A DNA stretch of 64,000 bases from NCBI GenBank assembly GCA_016706405.1, contig JADJJT010000001.1:1119501-1183500 (forward strand), in the 5' to 3' direction. Shown piece after piece: positions 8,850 through 16,793 of the stretch; position 1 is the first letter of the stretch; every line of letters begins with the position of its first letter. The position numbers and the translations under genes are program-made. Under the pieces are notes generated by a model. It was not told the DNA's origin. It saw nothing but the letters and a program-made list of their open reading frames with translations, and ran no database searches. This DNA is from Sphingobacteriales bacterium. Its GTDB lineage: Bacteria; Bacteroidota; Bacteroidia; Chitinophagales; UBA2359.

Positions 8850-9572
8850 ATGCCTTATACCTACGAGTACCCACGCCCAGCCTTAACAGTAGATTGTGTA
8901 GTGTTTGGTTACGACAATATTGATGAAGCGCTGCGTGTACTTTTAATAGAACGCAATAGCGAGCCGTTTAAAAACCAATGGGCTTTGCCCGGAGGTTTTG
9001 TTGAAATGGACGAAGACCTTAAAACTGCAGCCAAGCGCGAATTAGAAGAGGAAACCGGATTGAGTGATATTTTTTTAGAACAACTTTTTACCTTTGGTAT
9101 GCCTAACCGCGACCCCCGTGGACGGGTAGTATCGGTAGCCTATTATGCCCTTATTAACCTGCGAAGCACCCCGCCAACAAAACCCGCCACCGATGCCAAC
9201 CAAGCCGAATGGTTTGACGTAAACAATATACCTTCGTTAGCCTTTGACCACCCCTTGATTTTAGAAACCGCACTTACCCGCCTGCGCAACAAATTGCGTT
9301 ATGTGCCTATTGGTTTTGAGTTGCTGCCTAAAAAATTCCCGCTATCGGCATTGCAAAAACTCTACGAACTTATTTTAGCCCCCGAGCTTATAAAAGCAGG
9401 CAAAACAGGCTTAGATAAACGCAATTTTAGAAAAAAACTACAACGTTTAGGCATCTTAAAAGAATTAGGCGAAAGGCAACAACACGTAGCACACCGCGCC
9501 GCCCAACTCTATAGTTTTGACGAACAAAAATACGAGCAACTAATAAAAAGCGGATTTAATTTTGAATTATAA
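8850..9572 (+). CDS. Nudix-domain transcriptional regulator, NrtR-like
   Basis: A 240-residue protein: an N-terminal Nudix domain with the box GGFVEMDEDLKTAAKRELEEETG (a full G-x5-E-x7-R-E-x2-E-E-x-G match, so hydrolase activity is possible), then a C-terminal winged-helix domain (about 150-240: FPLSALQKLYELI...NFRKKLQRLGIL). This layout is that of NrtR, the regulator of NAD metabolism that senses ADP-ribose, and of related sugar-responsive regulators in Bacteroidota (AraR-type). No NAD or sugar gene is adjacent, so the regulon cannot be read from context. The stop is followed after four bases by heptanucleotide array B. Confidence 0.85.
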   Translation: MPYTYEYPRPALTVDCVVFGYDNIDEALRVLLIERNSEPFKNQWALPGGFVEMDEDLKTAAKRELEEETGLSDIFLEQLFTFGMPNRDPRGRVVSVAYYALINLRSTPPTKPATDANQAEWFDVNNIPSLAFDHPLILETALTRLRNKLRYVPIGFELLPKKFPLSALQKLYELILAPELIKAGKTGLDKRNFRKKLQRLGILKELGERQQHVAHRAAQLYSFDEQKYEQLIKSGFNFEL

Positions 9573-9576
9573 TATC

Positions 9577-9634
9577 ATCAGCCATTAGCCATCAGCCATC
9601 AGCCTTCAGCCATTAGCCATTAGCCATCAGCCAA
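9577..9634 (+). repeat. Heptanucleotide tandem array B (AGCCATT/AGCCATC units)
   Basis: About eight units of AGCCATT, AGCCATC and AGCCTTC fill most of the 74-base gap between the Nudix gene and the mazG-like gene. The array ends 12 bases before the ATG at 9647. Unit and orientation toward the downstream start codon are the same as in arrays A and C. Confidence 0.95.
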
Positions 9635-9646
9635 CCACTCCACAAA

Positions 9647-9973
9647 ATGCCCCAACTACCCCAACAACCCACCCTCCCCCAGCTTCAGCAGTTTATAGCC
9701 GAACTTTGCCGCCAAAAAGGCTGGGATAAAAATAACCACCTCGAAATAATGTTGCTGCTTATTGAAGAGGTAGGCGAATTGGCAAAAGAAATAAGAAAAA
9801 CCACCAAACTATGGGCATCAAACGAAACGCCACCTGCCAATAAAACAGCTTTAGAAAACGAGTTTGCCGATGTGTTAAACTACCTGCTCGACTTGACAAA
9901 CTATTTTGAAATTGATTTGGAAAAAGCCTTTATCGCCAAAAATACCGAAAATCTAAACCGAACCTGGACTTAG
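9647..9973 (+). CDS. MazG-like nucleotide pyrophosphohydrolase
   Basis: A 108-residue all-alpha protein of the MazG-like/dCTPase superfamily. Visible motifs are LLLIEEVGELAKEIRK (E-E-x2-E, metal binding) and NEFADVLNYLLDLTNYF (E-x2-D, second metal motif), which together form the Mg-binding site that cleaves nucleoside triphosphates to the monophosphate and pyrophosphate. Length is typical for the single-domain members. It is flanked on both sides by heptanucleotide arrays (B upstream, C downstream). The substrate is unknown; house-cleaning of a non-canonical dNTP is the usual guess. Confidence 0.85.
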   Translation: MPQLPQQPTLPQLQQFIAELCRQKGWDKNNHLEIMLLLIEEVGELAKEIRKTTKLWASNETPPANKTALENEFADVLNYLLDLTNYFEIDLEKAFIAKNTENLNRTWT

Positions 9974-9984
9974 TTTCAACAACC

Positions 9985-10168
9985 TTTAGCCTTCAGCCAT
10001 TAGCCATCAGCCTTCAGCCATTAGCCATCAGCCTTCAGCCATTAGCCATTAGCCATTAGCCATTAGCCATCAGCCATTAGCCTTCAGCCATTAGCCTTCA
10101 GCCATTAGCCACCAGCCATTAGCCAATAGCCATTAGCCATTAGCCATCAGCCATCAGCCATCAGCCAA
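9985..10168 (+). repeat. Heptanucleotide tandem array C (AGCCATT/AGCCATC/AGCCTTC units)
   Basis: About 26 units in 184 bases, the longest of the three arrays. It fills the entire gap between the mazG-like gene and the ligand-gated channel gene and stops four bases before the channel ATG at 10173. There are no spacers of constant length between units, so it is not a CRISPR. No other promoter-like sequence fits between the two genes, so the channel gene is either read through from upstream or transcribed from inside the array. Confidence 0.95.
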
Positions 10169-10172
10169 CAAT

Positions 10173-11165
10173 ATGAAACACATTTTACTACTACTTATCT
10201 TAACCCTTACCACCACAAATACCCGTGCAGAAAGCAGCAATACCACCGCCACTACCAAACAACCGCAGTTAGTTTACACCGGCGTGTATTTAATGAATGT
10301 TTACGACCTAAACTTAAACGAGTACTCGTATTACGCCGACTTTTATATTTGGTTTAAATGGAAAGGCGAACTCGACCCTATGGACATTGAGTTTGTAAAC
10401 TCGGTCGAAAAATGGTCAATAACACAAACCGCTTTTTACGACACCTTACAAGTACTTAGCGATGGCTATAATTATAACGGTTACAGGGTCGAAGGACGTT
10501 TTTTTCATTCGTTTTTACTTGAGCACTTCCCGCTCGATAAACACAACCTAAATATTCAAATAGAAAATACAACTTACCCCGCCGACTCGCTTACTTATGT
10601 GCCTATTAACGAAGATGTAAAAAAACGAAATGGATTTATAATGCCCGGATGGAACATTAACGCCGTACAATTAAGCCAGCAAAACAATTTTTACGATACC
10701 GATTTTGGCAACCCCGACATAGGGCGACAAGCATACAGCAATTGTACCTTTACCGTAGGTATTGAACGCCCCGTTAATTATTTTATTTTTAAACTGCTTT
10801 TGCCCTTGTTTATAGTTATGTTGGCCAGTTTGGGCGCGCTACTGTTAAACCCAAACTATTTAGATGCCCGCATATCTTTGCCCATTGGCAGTTTGCTTAC
10901 AACTGTATTTTTACAACAATCCTATCAAACAGCTCTGCCCGAGGTAGGCCACATGGTTTTGATGGATAAAATTTATGTAGTAGCCTATTGTTTGTTAGCT
11001 TTTGTACTTTTACAAGTTATTTTATCCGGAAACACCCTTAAAAACCTCCCCCAAAACGCAGAAACCCAGCAAATAACACATATACAACGCCGCGAACGGT
11101 GGTTAGCCATTTGTTTATTATTAGCCTTTGGGGTAAGTGTTTTGCTGTTAGTGGCTTGGGGATGA
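10173..11165 (+). CDS. Pentameric ligand-gated ion channel homologue (GLIC/ELIC family)
   Basis: A 330-residue protein with a signal peptide (1-20), an extracellular beta domain (about 30-198) and four membrane helices: M1 about 201-226 starting with the conserved Pro of IERPVNYF, M2 231-252, M3 265-286, M4 308-328. The extracellular domain has FYIWFKWKG and the EHFPLDKHNL motif (F-P-x-D of the Cys-loop region) but no paired Cys, as in other prokaryotic members. In M2, by hand alignment to GLIC, Asp231 lies at the -2' selectivity position, Ser at 2', Leu at 9' and the Leu-Pro of the M2-M3 loop is kept. An acidic -2' residue suggests a cation channel (inference). Ligand unknown. The gene is preceded directly by heptanucleotide array C. 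Confidence 0.88.
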   Translation: MKHILLLLILTLTTTNTRAESSNTTATTKQPQLVYTGVYLMNVYDLNLNEYSYYADFYIWFKWKGELDPMDIEFVNSVEKWSITQTAFYDTLQVLSDGYNYNGYRVEGRFFHSFLLEHFPLDKHNLNIQIENTTYPADSLTYVPINEDVKKRNGFIMPGWNINAVQLSQQNNFYDTDFGNPDIGRQAYSNCTFTVGIERPVNYFIFKLLLPLFIVMLASLGALLLNPNYLDARISLPIGSLLTTVFLQQSYQTALPEVGHMVLMDKIYVVAYCLLAFVLLQVILSGNTLKNLPQNAETQQITHIQRRERWLAICLLLAFGVSVLLLVAWG

Positions 11166-11175
11166 TGAATATTAC

Positions 11176-11601
11176 ATGAAACAATACCAATTATTTGCCC
11201 TTATTTCGATGGTGTTTGCAGGGTTTACCGCCGTAATTGCCAAGGCCGGACTTAAAAACATAAACGGAGACACCGGACTTGCCATTCGGTCAAGTTTTGT
11301 ATTTATATTTGCGTGGATGATTATCTTTTCATCCAACAACAATATTAAAGATTTTTCGAACTTAACAAAAAGAGATGTTTTTATTTTAGGTTGTTCGGCT
11401 ATTTCTACAACTTTGTCGTGGCTATTTTATTACAGAGCCATAAAAATTGGGGCAGTTTCTGAGGTAGCCCTTATTGATAAGGCAAGCATTATTATTACTT
11501 TATTGCTTTCTTTTATTTTTTTAAACGAACAACTAACTTTTAAAATTGCCTTTGGCGCACTGCTCATTATTTCCGGACTTTTAGTTTTAACCGTCAAATA
11601 A
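11176..11601 (+). CDS. EamA-family membrane transporter, single-repeat form
   Basis: A 141-residue protein with about five membrane helices: an N-terminal MVFAGFTAVIAKAGL, a middle helix FVFIFAWMIIF, and a closing pair ending ALLIISGLLVLTV. The SVSEVALIDKASIIITLLLSFIFLNE-like region (positions about 95-120) matches the end of an EamA repeat of the drug/metabolite transporter superfamily. Full transporters have two such repeats; one-repeat members work as dimers. It starts 10 bases after the channel gene, so the two are probably cotranscribed. Substrate unknown. Confidence 0.8.
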   Translation: MKQYQLFALISMVFAGFTAVIAKAGLKNINGDTGLAIRSSFVFIFAWMIIFSSNNNIKDFSNLTKRDVFILGCSAISTTLSWLFYYRAIKIGAVSEVALIDKASIIITLLLSFIFLNEQLTFKIAFGALLIISGLLVLTVK

Positions 11602-11619
11602 ATCACCACAACAAACTAA

Positions 11620-12012
11620 ATGAATACAGAAACACAAACTTATAACCACAAGCAAACCTCGCCCTACAAAGAAATTTGCGACTTACTTGCCCAAACAATT
11701 TGCTCGGAATTACCCGAAGCAACCCATAAAATTTGGCACGCCCACCCCGTTTGGTTTTTAAACGACAACCCCATAGTTGGCTACAGCTTGCAAAAAAATG
11801 GACTGCGGCTAATGTTTTGGAGCGGCGCCGACTTTGACGAAGAACTTCTAAATTATAAAGGTAAAAAATTTAAAGATGCTTCTATTTTTTACAATAATAT
11901 TCCGGAAATTAACTTGAACGACCTAAAACGCTGGCTCAATAAATCAAAAGAAATTCAATGGGATTATAAAAACATTATCAAACGAAAAGGCGTTTTAGAA
12001 AAACTTAAATAG
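11620..12012 (+). CDS. DUF1801 domain protein
   Basis: A 130-residue cytosolic protein. The pattern EATHKIWHAHPVWFLNDNPIVGYSLQKNGLRLMFWSGADF is typical of DUF1801/YdhG-like proteins, which have a small alpha-beta fold of unknown role. It follows the EamA gene after 18 bases and precedes the DUF2200 gene by 13 bases, so the three likely form one transcription unit with the channel gene. No catalytic motif was seen. Confidence 0.75.
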   Translation: MNTETQTYNHKQTSPYKEICDLLAQTICSELPEATHKIWHAHPVWFLNDNPIVGYSLQKNGLRLMFWSGADFDEELLNYKGKKFKDASIFYNNIPEINLNDLKRWLNKSKEIQWDYKNIIKRKGVLEKLK

Positions 12013-12025
12013 ACATAATACCAAC

Positions 12026-12391
12026 ATGAAAACAACACCTCAACACAATGAACGTATGGCCAAAATAACCTTTGCCGAAATATACCCGCAATACATCCGG
12101 AAAGTTGAGTCTAAAGGCAGGACAATAGCAGAACTGCATCAGGTTATAGAATGGCTAACTGGGTTCGACGAAAAAAAACTACAATCGTTAATTGACCAAA
12201 AAGTAAGTTTTGAAGTATTTTTTAACGAGGCAACCCTAAACCCGAATGCTCATTTAATAACGGGGCTAATTTGTGGTTATAGAGTAGAAGAAATTGAAAA
12301 CCCTTTAACCAAACAAGTGCGATACCTCGACAAATTAGTGGACGAATTAGCAAAAGGAAAAAAAATGAAAAGCATTTTAAGAACTGCTTAG
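12026..12391 (+). CDS. DUF2200 family protein
   Basis: A 121-residue protein with FAEIYPQYIRKVESKGRT and IEWLTGFDEKKLQ, which are the hallmark segments of the DUF2200 family (the usual form is KIYPHYVxKAEKKGR...WLTGY). The C-terminal half reads NPNAHLITGLICGYRVEEIENPL, also as in the family. Function is unknown; members are often annotated only as conserved cytosolic proteins. It is the last gene of the plus-strand group from 10173 and ends 14 bases from the converging gene at 12405. Confidence 0.78.
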   Translation: MKTTPQHNERMAKITFAEIYPQYIRKVESKGRTIAELHQVIEWLTGFDEKKLQSLIDQKVSFEVFFNEATLNPNAHLITGLICGYRVEEIENPLTKQVRYLDKLVDELAKGKKMKSILRTA

Positions 12392-12404
12392 ATTAGTAAA
12401 ATTG

Positions 12405-12986
12405 TTATGGCGGCGTAATAGTAAAAGTTTTTTTATTTTTTTGGCAAGCGGCGGCAAGTCGCACCAACGAGGTTTCCATTTCATTTTTTAAGGCATATTG
12501 GGTAATAATTGCCACATAACGGCGCAACGGATTGCTGCCCACCTGCCCCTGAACCTGCCAATTTACCTTAGTAGTTGTACTATCAAAAGGTTGCAAGCTA
12601 ATTTTGCCATTTAGCAGTAAATTGGCTTTTTCAAGTTTTACGGTATAATTTTGCCCCTCAAGCGCAAACCCCTCGCCCAATACCAACTGCCCCTCGCCAT
12701 TTTTTGCCGAAGTAAACTGCATGACAGTGCTATTTTCGTCAATAGCGGGTTTGGGGTAAAAGGTTTTTAATCCGGGTGTATTTTTAGGGCTGTAAACACT
12801 CCACTCCTCCCAATTTTTTGCGTTGCTTAACTGTTTAAAAATTACATTTTGTGGCGCTTCAATAGTAGCGCTTGCCTCGGCGCTAAACTTCGATGGCAAC
12901 AACAATCCGGCAACAATTACAATACAGCCGATGGCGCAAAAAACAATAAAAAAACTAACCGCATTTATTCGCATTAACAAAAACAT
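12405..12986 (-). CDS. SRPBCC (polyketide cyclase-like) protein with N-terminal membrane anchor
   Basis: A 193-residue protein. A hydrophobic segment (about 10-32, SFFIVFCAIGCIVIVAGLLL) is followed by a START/SRPBCC-type domain: SAEASATIEAPQNVIFKQLSNAKNWEEWSVYSP, with the typical ATIEAP strand, helix and WxxW-like motif. Such domains bind lipids or other hydrophobic molecules in a deep cavity. Two starts are possible (12986 or 12974); nothing decides between them. The upstream region is the face-to-face promoter pair shared with the divergent glycosyltransferase gene. Confidence 0.78.
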   Translation of the reverse strand: MFLLMRINAVSFFIVFCAIGCIVIVAGLLLPSKFSAEASATIEAPQNVIFKQLSNAKNWEEWSVYSPKNTPGLKTFYPKPAIDENSTVMQFTSAKNGEGQLVLGEGFALEGQNYTVKLEKANLLLNGKISLQPFDSTTTKVNWQVQGQVGSNPLRRYVAIITQYALKNEMETSLVRLAAACQKNKKTFTITPP

Positions 12987-13013
12987 AACAGGTCAAGACT
13001 TAGTAAATTACAA

Positions 13014-13031
13014 TACCTTTGCACAAAGGTA
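13014..13031. promoter_or_regulatory. Palindromic pair of divergent -7 elements (TACCTTTG / CAAAGGTA)
   Basis: The 18 bases read TACCTTTG-CA-CAAAGGTA. Each arm is a match to the Bacteroidota -7 element TAnnTTTG, one on each strand, pointing toward the genes at 13052 (plus) and 12986 (minus). The two elements face each other across two bases, so the two promoters must share the same DNA face and cannot both be filled by polymerase at once. The same palindrome could also be an operator. Confidence 0.6.
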
Positions 13032-13051
13032 GTAAATTGTTATTCTATATT

Positions 13052-14227
13052 ATGCCGCGCATTTTAGTAGCTGTTTTAAATTGGGGTTTAGGCCACGCTA
13101 CCCGTTGTATTCCGGTAATACGCGCCTTACAGCAAAATGGTGCCGAAGTAATAATTGCCAGCGATGGGTTATCTTTAAAATTATTGCAAACCGAGTTTCC
13201 GAGCTTGCCTGCCGAGCCATTACCGCCCTATAATATACGCTACACGGGCAAACATATATGGCTCGATGCCCTTACCCAAGCGCCACACGTGCTAAAACAA
13301 ATTAAAGCCGAGCAGTTGGCAACACAAAATTTACTTCAAAAACATGGCAATATTACGGCAATTATCTCCGACAATAGGTACGGTTGTTACCACTCACAAA
13401 TACCATCGGTAATAATTACCCATCAGGTATTTTTGCACCTACCCCACCCTATAAAATGGTTGCAACCTTTGGTTCAGCGTTTTAATAGGCAGCTTATTAA
13501 CAAATTTAATTATTGCTGGATACCCGACTGGCCACACCCTCAAGCGAATCTATCCGGAGAGTTAGCGCATAAACACCTTTTGCCGACCGAACAATTTGTT
13601 TTTGTAGGGCCGCTTAGCCGGTTTAATTATCCGGATGATAATAATATTAATAACGATAATGCCTCTAAGCCCTATTTTTCATCAGAGAAAAATACAAATA
13701 CAGCGGCAGCGTGGTCAATAGTAGCCTTAGTTTCGGGGCCTGAGCCTTTGCGCACCCAATTCGAAGCAATTATGCAAAACCAGTTGCTTGCCTTTTGTGC
13801 TACTACTAACCAAACAGCCTTACTACTACAAGGACAGCCACAAAATAATTCAACTATTAAACCGCACCCAAAAACACCATTACTGCAAATTGCCCCCCAT
13901 TTGCCCACCCAACAACTACAACACCACCTTAAAAATGCTCAAATAATAATAGCCCGCAGTGGGTACAGTACCGTTATGGACCTTGCCGTGCTACAAAAAA
14001 AAGCCATCTTTTGCCCAACGCCGGGGCAAACCGAACAACTGTATTTGGCAAAACAATTTATGAAAAAACAGTTTTTTTACACCCAACCACAACACCGGTT
14101 AAACATAGCTAAAGCCTTAGAAGAAGCGGTTAAGTACCAGGGCTTACCCGCGCAACTTAACCCCAACTTAGCAGACAATCAAACCTTATTAAACAAAGCT
14201 ATTAATAATTTGCTCTCAAAACATTGA
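13052..14227 (+). CDS. Glycosyltransferase-like protein (MurG/GT28-type fold)
   Basis: The start ATG at 13052 gives 391 residues beginning MPRILVAVLNWGLGHATRCIPVIRALQQ, a typical GT-B N-terminus with a glycine loop after beta-1 (as in MurG and related UDP-sugar transferases). The C-terminal half has the second Rossmann-like domain with a donor-site-like stretch HHLKNAQIIIARSGYSTVMDLAVLQKKAIFCPTPGQTEQLYLAK: the S-G-Y-S-T and P-x-P-G-Q-x-E-Q motifs are those seen in this family. The frame is open further upstream but those residues overlap the promoter. No sugar pathway gene is adjacent; acceptor unknown. Confidence 0.82.
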   Translation: MPRILVAVLNWGLGHATRCIPVIRALQQNGAEVIIASDGLSLKLLQTEFPSLPAEPLPPYNIRYTGKHIWLDALTQAPHVLKQIKAEQLATQNLLQKHGNITAIISDNRYGCYHSQIPSVIITHQVFLHLPHPIKWLQPLVQRFNRQLINKFNYCWIPDWPHPQANLSGELAHKHLLPTEQFVFVGPLSRFNYPDDNNINNDNASKPYFSSEKNTNTAAAWSIVALVSGPEPLRTQFEAIMQNQLLAFCATTNQTALLLQGQPQNNSTIKPHPKTPLLQIAPHLPTQQLQHHLKNAQIIIARSGYSTVMDLAVLQKKAIFCPTPGQTEQLYLAKQFMKKQFFYTQPQHRLNIAKALEEAVKYQGLPAQLNPNLADNQTLLNKAINNLLSKH

Positions 14228-14369
14228 CCTGTGTATTTGTTTTACCTATTTATATGATTTAAACTTCGTACCTTACAATTTCCGGGGAAAAGTTTTAACC
14301 AAAATATACTGTATTTATAGTAAAAAAACATTGTTTGCCCTTTTAGGCCAATAAACGCAGTTTTTTTCG

Positions 14370-14377
14370 TAATTTTG
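14370..14377 (+). promoter_or_regulatory. Candidate -7 element for dnaG (TAATTTTG)
   Basis: TAATTTTG matches the Bacteroidota -7 consensus TAnnTTTG, 44 bases before the GTG start of dnaG. No clear TTG at the right upstream distance was found, so this is weak. Confidence 0.4.
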
Positions 14378-14421
14378 ACCAATTTATTTAAACAACCAAC
14401 ACTTTCGCCCTTAATTTTAAC

Positions 14422-16395
14422 GTGTCGATTATACCCCAACATATTGTCGCTAAAATTATTGAAACAGCCCGGATAGAGGAGGTTGTAGGCGATTTTGTGA
14501 ACCTAAAACGGCGTGGGGCAAATTACCATGCCTGTTGCCCATTTCACAACGAAAAAACTCCTTCGTTCAACGTATCACCGACTAAAAATATTTTTAAATG
14601 CTTTGGGTGCGGCAAGGCAGGCTCTCCGGCCAGTTTTATTATGCTGCACGAAAAAATGGCCTACTACGAGGCATTGCGCTATCTGGCCAATAAATATCAA
14701 ATAGAAATTCCGGATGAAATTGACCCCTCCGTTCTTGAAGCCGAAAAACAAGCCGAAAGTTTATACATCGTCAATACCTTTGCCGCTAATTATTTTGCTA
14801 ATTATTTGCAAACCGACCCCGAAGGGCAAACCCTTGGCCTTAGCTATTTTAACGAGCGTGGCTTTACAAACAACGATGTTGTAAAACAGTTTCAGTTGGG
14901 CTTTAGCCCTGATAATTTTGATAGTTTTTTGCACGAAGCACAACAAAAAGGCTACTCGGTTGATTTGCTACAAAAGGCGGGCTTAGTGAGCGAAAAAAAT
15001 GGCAAAGTTTTTCCTTTTTTTCGGGGGCGGGTTATTTTTCCTATTCAAAATTTATCGGGTAAAGTAGTGGCCTTTGCCGGGCGCACCCTACACAGTGCCC
15101 AACAACCTAAATACCTAAACACCCCCGAAACGGCAATTTACCACAAAGGCAACTTGCTGTACGGTTTGTATCAGGCAAGGCAAAGTATTAGGCAAAAAGA
15201 TCAATGTATTTTGGTCGAGGGCTATACCGATGTGCTGTCGCTTCGGTTAGTTGGCATTGAAAACGCCGTTGCGTCGTCGGGTACATCGCTTACTACCGAG
15301 CAGTCGAAATTGATAAAACGGTTTACAAACAACGTACTTATTTTGTTTGATGGCGATAATGCGGGAGTAAAAGCGGCCTTGCGCGGTATTGATATTTTAT
15401 TAGAAGATGACTTAGATGTGCGGGTATTATTACTTCCGGATGGCGAAGACCCCGACTCGTTTGCCAAAAAAAATGGCCGGATGGCGACCGAAGCCTATTT
15501 AACTACCGAAAGTGCCGATTTTATCCGGTTTAAAACCAATTTACTACTAACCGAGGCCGCCGGCGACCCCATTAAAACATCCGGCGTAATTAGCAATGTT
15601 TTGCAAAGCGTCGCATTAATTCCAAACAGTATTAAACGCTCGTTATATATCCGCGAAGCCGCCGCCCGCTTTAAAATGGACGAGCAAATTGTTATTTCAG
15701 AGGTCAATAAATTTAGGCTTCAACACCACACGCACAAACAACAAAAATCGGCTGCTAATCAAACCCAAATTCATCCAAACAGCACCACCGAGGCGGCAGC
15801 TGATGCCAATAAAACAATATCGCTGGCACTCGACCAACCCACAGCGCCGGCAGACACACCAGTACAAAATGATAGGGCAAATAACCGCTTAGAACGCGAG
15901 CTTTTGCGCGAACTGTTTGAATACGGCGCCGAACTGATACAAACCGATGTGCCTTTGGCAGCCTATATTATCAACGAAATTATAGGCTTGCCGTTTAACA
16001 ACGACCAATACAATAAAATTATTGATATTTATTGCAAATTATTAGAAAAAGGGCAATTGCCCACCCGCGAAACCCTATCGGCCTTATTAGACGAAGAGCA
16101 CGCCCAAACCTTAGCCGAAATTGCCAATTTGGTAGGTACACCTAGCGAAAACTGGCGTAAACTACATAAAATTGAACTGCCAAATATTGACAAATTTCAA
16201 ATTGAACGCACCCTCGAAATAATTAACCGATTTAAAATTGACTACGTTGGCCAATTAATGAATAACAAGTTAGATGAACTTAAAACCCTCCAAAATATTG
16301 AAGCCGAAAACGAAATAATACAAGCTTATCAAGAACTGATGACATGGCAAAAAGAATTGGCAAAAGCTACAAAAGAGATGGTAATTGTTCGATAA
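14422..16395 (+). CDS. dnaG: DNA primase
   Basis: A 657-residue primase that makes RNA primers at the replication fork together with DnaB helicase. N-terminal CHC2 zinc finger: Cys39, His42, Cys60 and Cys63 (CPFHNEKTPSF ... KCFGCG). Then the core with IHPIQN-like FPIQNLSGKVVAFAGR, TOPRIM motifs VEGYTDVLSL and LILFDGDNAGVKAALRG, and a helical C-terminal helicase-binding region after a low-complexity linker rich in Gln, Thr and Ala (about 440-490). Start is GTG at 14422, chosen because MSIIPQHIVAKIIETARIEEVVGDFV is the normal DnaG N-terminus. Length is normal for the family. Confidence 0.97.
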   Translation: MSIIPQHIVAKIIETARIEEVVGDFVNLKRRGANYHACCPFHNEKTPSFNVSPTKNIFKCFGCGKAGSPASFIMLHEKMAYYEALRYLANKYQIEIPDEIDPSVLEAEKQAESLYIVNTFAANYFANYLQTDPEGQTLGLSYFNERGFTNNDVVKQFQLGFSPDNFDSFLHEAQQKGYSVDLLQKAGLVSEKNGKVFPFFRGRVIFPIQNLSGKVVAFAGRTLHSAQQPKYLNTPETAIYHKGNLLYGLYQARQSIRQKDQCILVEGYTDVLSLRLVGIENAVASSGTSLTTEQSKLIKRFTNNVLILFDGDNAGVKAALRGIDILLEDDLDVRVLLLPDGEDPDSFAKKNGRMATEAYLTTESADFIRFKTNLLLTEAAGDPIKTSGVISNVLQSVALIPNSIKRSLYIREAAARFKMDEQIVISEVNKFRLQHHTHKQQKSAANQTQIHPNSTTEAAADANKTISLALDQPTAPADTPVQNDRANNRLERELLRELFEYGAELIQTDVPLAAYIINEIIGLPFNNDQYNKIIDIYCKLLEKGQLPTRETLSALLDEEHAQTLAEIANLVGTPSENWRKLHKIELPNIDKFQIERTLEIINRFKIDYVGQLMNNKLDELKTLQNIEAENEIIQAYQELMTWQKELAKATKEMVIVR

Positions 16396-16793
16396 AAATA
16401 AATTGTAGCCTATTTTTCCTTACAAACCCAAACAGTGTTGAGCAAATTGGAAAAGCCAATCGCTCAACAACTATCCGGATTAATAAACAAAACACGTTTC
16501 ACACGTTTTTTTAGCATAAAAATTACACAATAGGCATATATGGGCAGGCAGAGAGGTTAGCGCTTCGTTTTTTGGCCGATGCCACAAAAATACAGCACGG
16601 TTTAATTAAGAAGCCAATACAAAAAAACTACTCCATCAAACAATTTTGACCTCACAGCAAAGTCTTTTTTAAACATAATATACTGATTATCAAATACTTA
16701 GGGGTAAACAAAAATTTAAACTTATCGCCTAAAAACAATAGAACTACCATTTAATAAATAGGTTGCCAAATTTTGCTTACTTTGTGGCCTCGT
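16396..16793. other. Intergenic region, 398 bases
   Basis: No coding region seen. It holds one TCCGGA palindrome (near 16471) and AT-rich sequence. TTACTTTGTGG shortly before the plsC start resembles a -7 element with one base missing. No hairpin with a T run follows dnaG. Confidence 0.6.

Noticed and set aside
9577..10168. Regular repeats that could suggest a CRISPR array
   Set aside because: The seven-base units are contiguous, with no spacers of constant length, and no cas gene is near.
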